A stretch of 64,000 bases of DNA from Bradyrhizobium algeriense (lineage in GTDB: Bacteria > Pseudomonadota > Alphaproteobacteria > Rhizobiales > Xanthobacteraceae). The stretch lies in NCBI RefSeq assembly GCF_036924595.1, contig NZ_JAZHRV010000001.1, positions 1,054,001-1,118,000 of the forward strand. The letters run 5' to 3'. Shown one piece after another: positions 61,945 through 64,000 of this stretch. The notes below the pieces were generated by a model. It did not search any database. It was not told the origin of the DNA and saw only the letters and a list, made by a program, of their open reading frames with translations. The position numbers and the translations under genes are program-made. Within the stretch, counting starts at the first letter, position 1; each line of letters opens with the position of its first letter.

Positions 61945-62931
61945 ATGTTTGACCTCGAGGAGCTCGAACGCGCGCACGAAATCGTAGGGCAGGCGGTGCC
62001 GCCGACGCCGGCGCATGCGTGGCCGTTGCTTAGCGAGCGGCTCGGCGCTGATGTCGTGGTCAAGCATGAGAACCACACGCCGATCGGCGCCTTCAAGGTG
62101 CGCGGCGGGCTGGTCTATCTCGACCGGCTGAAGCGGGAGCGGCCGAATACGCCCGGGATCATTTCCGCCACGCGCGGCAATCACGGGCAGAGCCTCGCCT
62201 TCGCGGCCGGCCGCCACGGTGTTCCGGCCGTGATTTATGTGCCGCGCGGCAATTCGGTGGAGAAGAACCGCGCCATGCGCGCGTTCGGTGCCGAACTGGT
62301 CGAACATGGCGAGGACTTTCAGGCGGCAGCCGAAGAAGCCGCGCGCCATGCCCAGTTCGCCGGCCTTCACATGGTGCCGTCATTCCATCCCGACCTCGTG
62401 CTCGGCGTCGCGACCTATGCGCTCGAATTGCTGCGCGCGGCGCCCGCCCTAGACGTGCTCTACGTGCCGATCGGGCAGGGTTCTGGCATCTGCGGCTGCA
62501 TCATGGCGCGCGATCTGCTCGGGCGCAAAACCGAGATCGTCGGCGTGCAGTCGACCGAAGCGCCATCCTATGCGCTGTCGTTTGCGGCCGGCACGGTCGT
62601 GACGACTGAGTCCAGCAACACGCTGGCCGACGGCATGGCCACCCGCGTTCCCGTGGCCGAAGCGCTTGCGGTCATCCGCAAGGGTGCCTCGCGCATCGTG
62701 CAGGTCACGGACGATGAGGTCGCCGCGGCGGTGCGCGCCTACTGGACCGACACGCACAATCTCGCCGAAGGCGCGGGCGCGGCTGCGCTCGCAGCGGCGC
62801 TGCAGGAGAAGGCCAAGCTCGCCGGCAAGCGCGTCGGCCTGATCCTGAGCGGTGGCAATATCGATTTCGATCTGTTCCAAAAATGGATCGGGACAGACAT
62901 CACTGCTACCGCCCAACGGGCGATGGTGTGA
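61945..62931 (+). CDS. Threonine/serine dehydratase-like PLP enzyme
   Basis: A 328-aa fold-type II PLP enzyme of the threonine dehydratase family. The PLP lysine is in PIGAFKVRGGLVYLDRL (usually SFKxRGA), the phosphate loop reads ATRGNHGQSLAFAA, and the Gly-rich loop is VPIGQGSGICGCIMA. It is 14 bases after ilvI and 25 before ilvH, so it is part of the operon. A dehydratase would supply 2-oxobutyrate, the isoleucine-branch substrate of the flanking synthase. It lacks the C-terminal regulatory ACT-like domain of biosynthetic IlvA, so isoleucine feedback would not act on it. Other activities in this family cannot be excluded. Confidence 0.82.
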   Translation: MFDLEELERAHEIVGQAVPPTPAHAWPLLSERLGADVVVKHENHTPIGAFKVRGGLVYLDRLKRERPNTPGIISATRGNHGQSLAFAAGRHGVPAVIYVPRGNSVEKNRAMRAFGAELVEHGEDFQAAAEEAARHAQFAGLHMVPSFHPDLVLGVATYALELLRAAPALDVLYVPIGQGSGICGCIMARDLLGRKTEIVGVQSTEAPSYALSFAAGTVVTTESSNTLADGMATRVPVAEALAVIRKGASRIVQVTDDEVAAAVRAYWTDTHNLAEGAGAAALAAALQEKAKLAGKRVGLILSGGNIDFDLFQKWIGTDITATAQRAMV

Positions 62932-62956
62932 CGAGAGGACATTTGAGGGGACGATA

Positions 62957-63499
62957 ATGAACCAGCCCGCATCCGCCTACTTCCTGGAAGAGCGCCACGA
63001 TCCCAACGAGACGCACACGCTCTCGGTCCTGGTGCAGAACGAGCCGGGCGTGCTCGCGCGCGTGATCGGGCTGTTCTCCGGCCGCGGCTACAACATCGAG
63101 AGCCTCACGGTCTCTGAAACTGAAAGCCAGAAACATCTCTCGCGCATCACCATCGTCACGACAGGCACGCCGATGGTGATCGAGCAGATCAAGCACCAGC
63201 TCGACCGCATGGTGCCGGTCTATCGCGTCGTCGACATGACGATCACTGGCCGCTCGATCGAACGGGAGCTCGCGATGGTGAAGGTGCGTGGCGGCGGCGA
63301 CCACCGGGTCGAGGCGCTGCGGCTGGCGGATGCGTTCCGCGCCCGCGTGATCGACGCCACCACCGAGAGTTTTGTGTTCGAGATCACAGGCAATTCTTCC
63401 AAAATCAGTCAATTCATCGACCTGATGCGCCCGCTCGGCCTTGTCGAAGTGTCGCGCACCGGCGTTGCTGCGATCGGGCGCGGGCCTGAGGGGATGTGA
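62957..63499 (+). CDS. ilvH: Acetolactate synthase, small regulatory subunit
   Basis: A 180-aa subunit that activates the large subunit and makes it sensitive to valine. The ACT domain is THTLSVLVQNEPGVLARVIGLFSGRGYNIESLTV at residues 19-52, followed by the second ALS-specific domain (ERELAMVKVRGGGDHRVEALRLADAFRARVID...). The length is normal for the single-ACT form. GAGGGG lies ten bases before the ATG. It is the third gene of the attenuated ilv operon. Confidence 0.95.
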   Translation: MNQPASAYFLEERHDPNETHTLSVLVQNEPGVLARVIGLFSGRGYNIESLTVSETESQKHLSRITIVTTGTPMVIEQIKHQLDRMVPVYRVVDMTITGRSIERELAMVKVRGGGDHRVEALRLADAFRARVIDATTESFVFEITGNSSKISQFIDLMRPLGLVEVSRTGVAAIGRGPEGM

Positions 63500-63502
63500 A
63501 AC

Positions 63503-64000
63503 ATGCTGGCGCGGGACTGGTATTACAATCAAAGGCGGCAACTCGGGCTCGATTCCGCGGTCGCCTCGATCTACGACCGGCATGACGACAGCGACCTCCG
63601 CGCCCGCGCCGCGCTGACCATGCTCGGCGTGCAGAAGGGCTGGCGGGTGGCCGATATCGGCTGCGGCAACGGCGTACTGGCCTGCGAGGCGGCGCTGCTG
63701 GGCGCCGAAGTCGACGCGATCGACATTTCGCCGGCGATGCTGGCGCTCGCCAACATCCAGGCCCGCGACCGCAAGGTGGCGATCCGCACCCAGCCGGCCG
63801 GCATGCTGAGCTTCGCCTACCAGCCGAATTCCTATGACCTGATCGTCAGCGAATTCACGCTGCACCATTTGCCGGATTTCTGGAAGGCTGTGTCGCTGGC
63901 AAGAATCTATGCGGCGCTGAAGCCCGGCGCCAATTTCTACCTGCGCGACATCGTGTTCGTCAGCACGCCGGACGGCACCGAGCGCGATGTCGAGCAGTGG
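63503..64000 (+). CDS. SAM-dependent methyltransferase (partial, runs off the window)
   Basis: The first 166 residues of a class I methyltransferase. The SAM loop reads WRVADIGCGNGVLACEAALLGAEVDAIDIS near residues 48-77, and YDLIVSEFTLHHLPDFWKAVSLARIYAALKPGANFYLRDIVFV is the usual methyltransferase second half. The reading frame is still open at base 64000. It starts three bases after the ilvH stop (ATG at 63503), so it may be co-transcribed. The methylated substrate is unknown and the C-terminus is not in the window. Confidence 0.8.
   Translation, partial: MLARDWYYNQRRQLGLDSAVASIYDRHDDSDLRARAALTMLGVQKGWRVADIGCGNGVLACEAALLGAEVDAIDISPAMLALANIQARDRKVAIRTQPAGMLSFAYQPNSYDLIVSEFTLHHLPDFWKAVSLARIYAALKPGANFYLRDIVFVSTPDGTERDVEQW

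Overview
The window looks like a chromosomal segment of a high-GC alphaproteobacterium of the Bradyrhizobium/Nitrobacteraceae type. The grounds are the GC-rich codon use, the run thyA, folA, hflK, hflC, DUF2065, degP, serB, miaA, ilvI, ilvH, a circularly permuted two-piece tmRNA, the group fumC / DUF4169 / ribbon-helix-helix / SspB-like, and several families of intergenic palindromes familiar from these genomes. No similarity search could be run; names rest on motifs, lengths and gene order.

Layout. 1-8.7 kb: a lone Flp-type pilin gene with a strong terminator, a phytoene-dehydrogenase-like flavoenzyme, a fused MFS/spermidine-synthase-like protein, a split YeeE-type transporter, an L,D-transpeptidase and an ABC-2 exporter pair. 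8.7-16.7 kb: a UvrD-type helicase whose gene has taken up a repeat in frame, a UPF0391 protein, a thioesterase, a D-lactate/glycolate-dehydrogenase-like flavoprotein, an outer-membrane barrel, an NmrA-like oxidoreductase and a cupin. 16.8-24.8 kb, all on the minus strand: a bufferin-type RiPP locus (two nearly identical Cys-rich precursors, an MNIO/DUF692 enzyme, a DUF2063 partner) followed by a divergent creatininase-family protein and a HExxH protein. Upstream of it lie DoxX, a thioredoxin-fold DUF255 protein and CcdA.

25-37 kb: a Cache-cyclase, a 2-hydroxyacid dehydrogenase, then an accessory-looking minus-strand block (class III cyclase with TPRs, a vanadium-haloperoxidase/PAP2 protein with a Gly-Gly-Ala repeat, a cytoplasmic subtilase), then an MFS carrier and a TetR/P450 divergent pair with a visible operator. 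37-47 kb: AsmA, an ABC-F ATPase, a TPR protein, RHH and DUF4169 proteins, fumC, an SspB-like adaptor and ssrA. SspB and tmRNA lie side by side and belong to the same protein-quality-control pathway. 47-50 kb: a complete tctBAC-type transporter.

50-64 kb: thymidylate synthase, a GNAT enzyme and dihydrofolate reductase (thymidylate/folate cycle); HflK/HflC and DegP (membrane and periplasmic quality control); an Mrr-like nuclease gene bracketed by a 22-bp direct repeat derived from the serB 3' end; serB and miaA starting almost on top of each other; and an isoleucine/valine operon preceded by a leader peptide and attenuator. The last gene, a methyltransferase, runs off the window. The most notable items are the extended bufferin operon, the subtilase/haloperoxidase block, the mrr insertion at serB, the repeat inside uvrD and the ilv attenuator.
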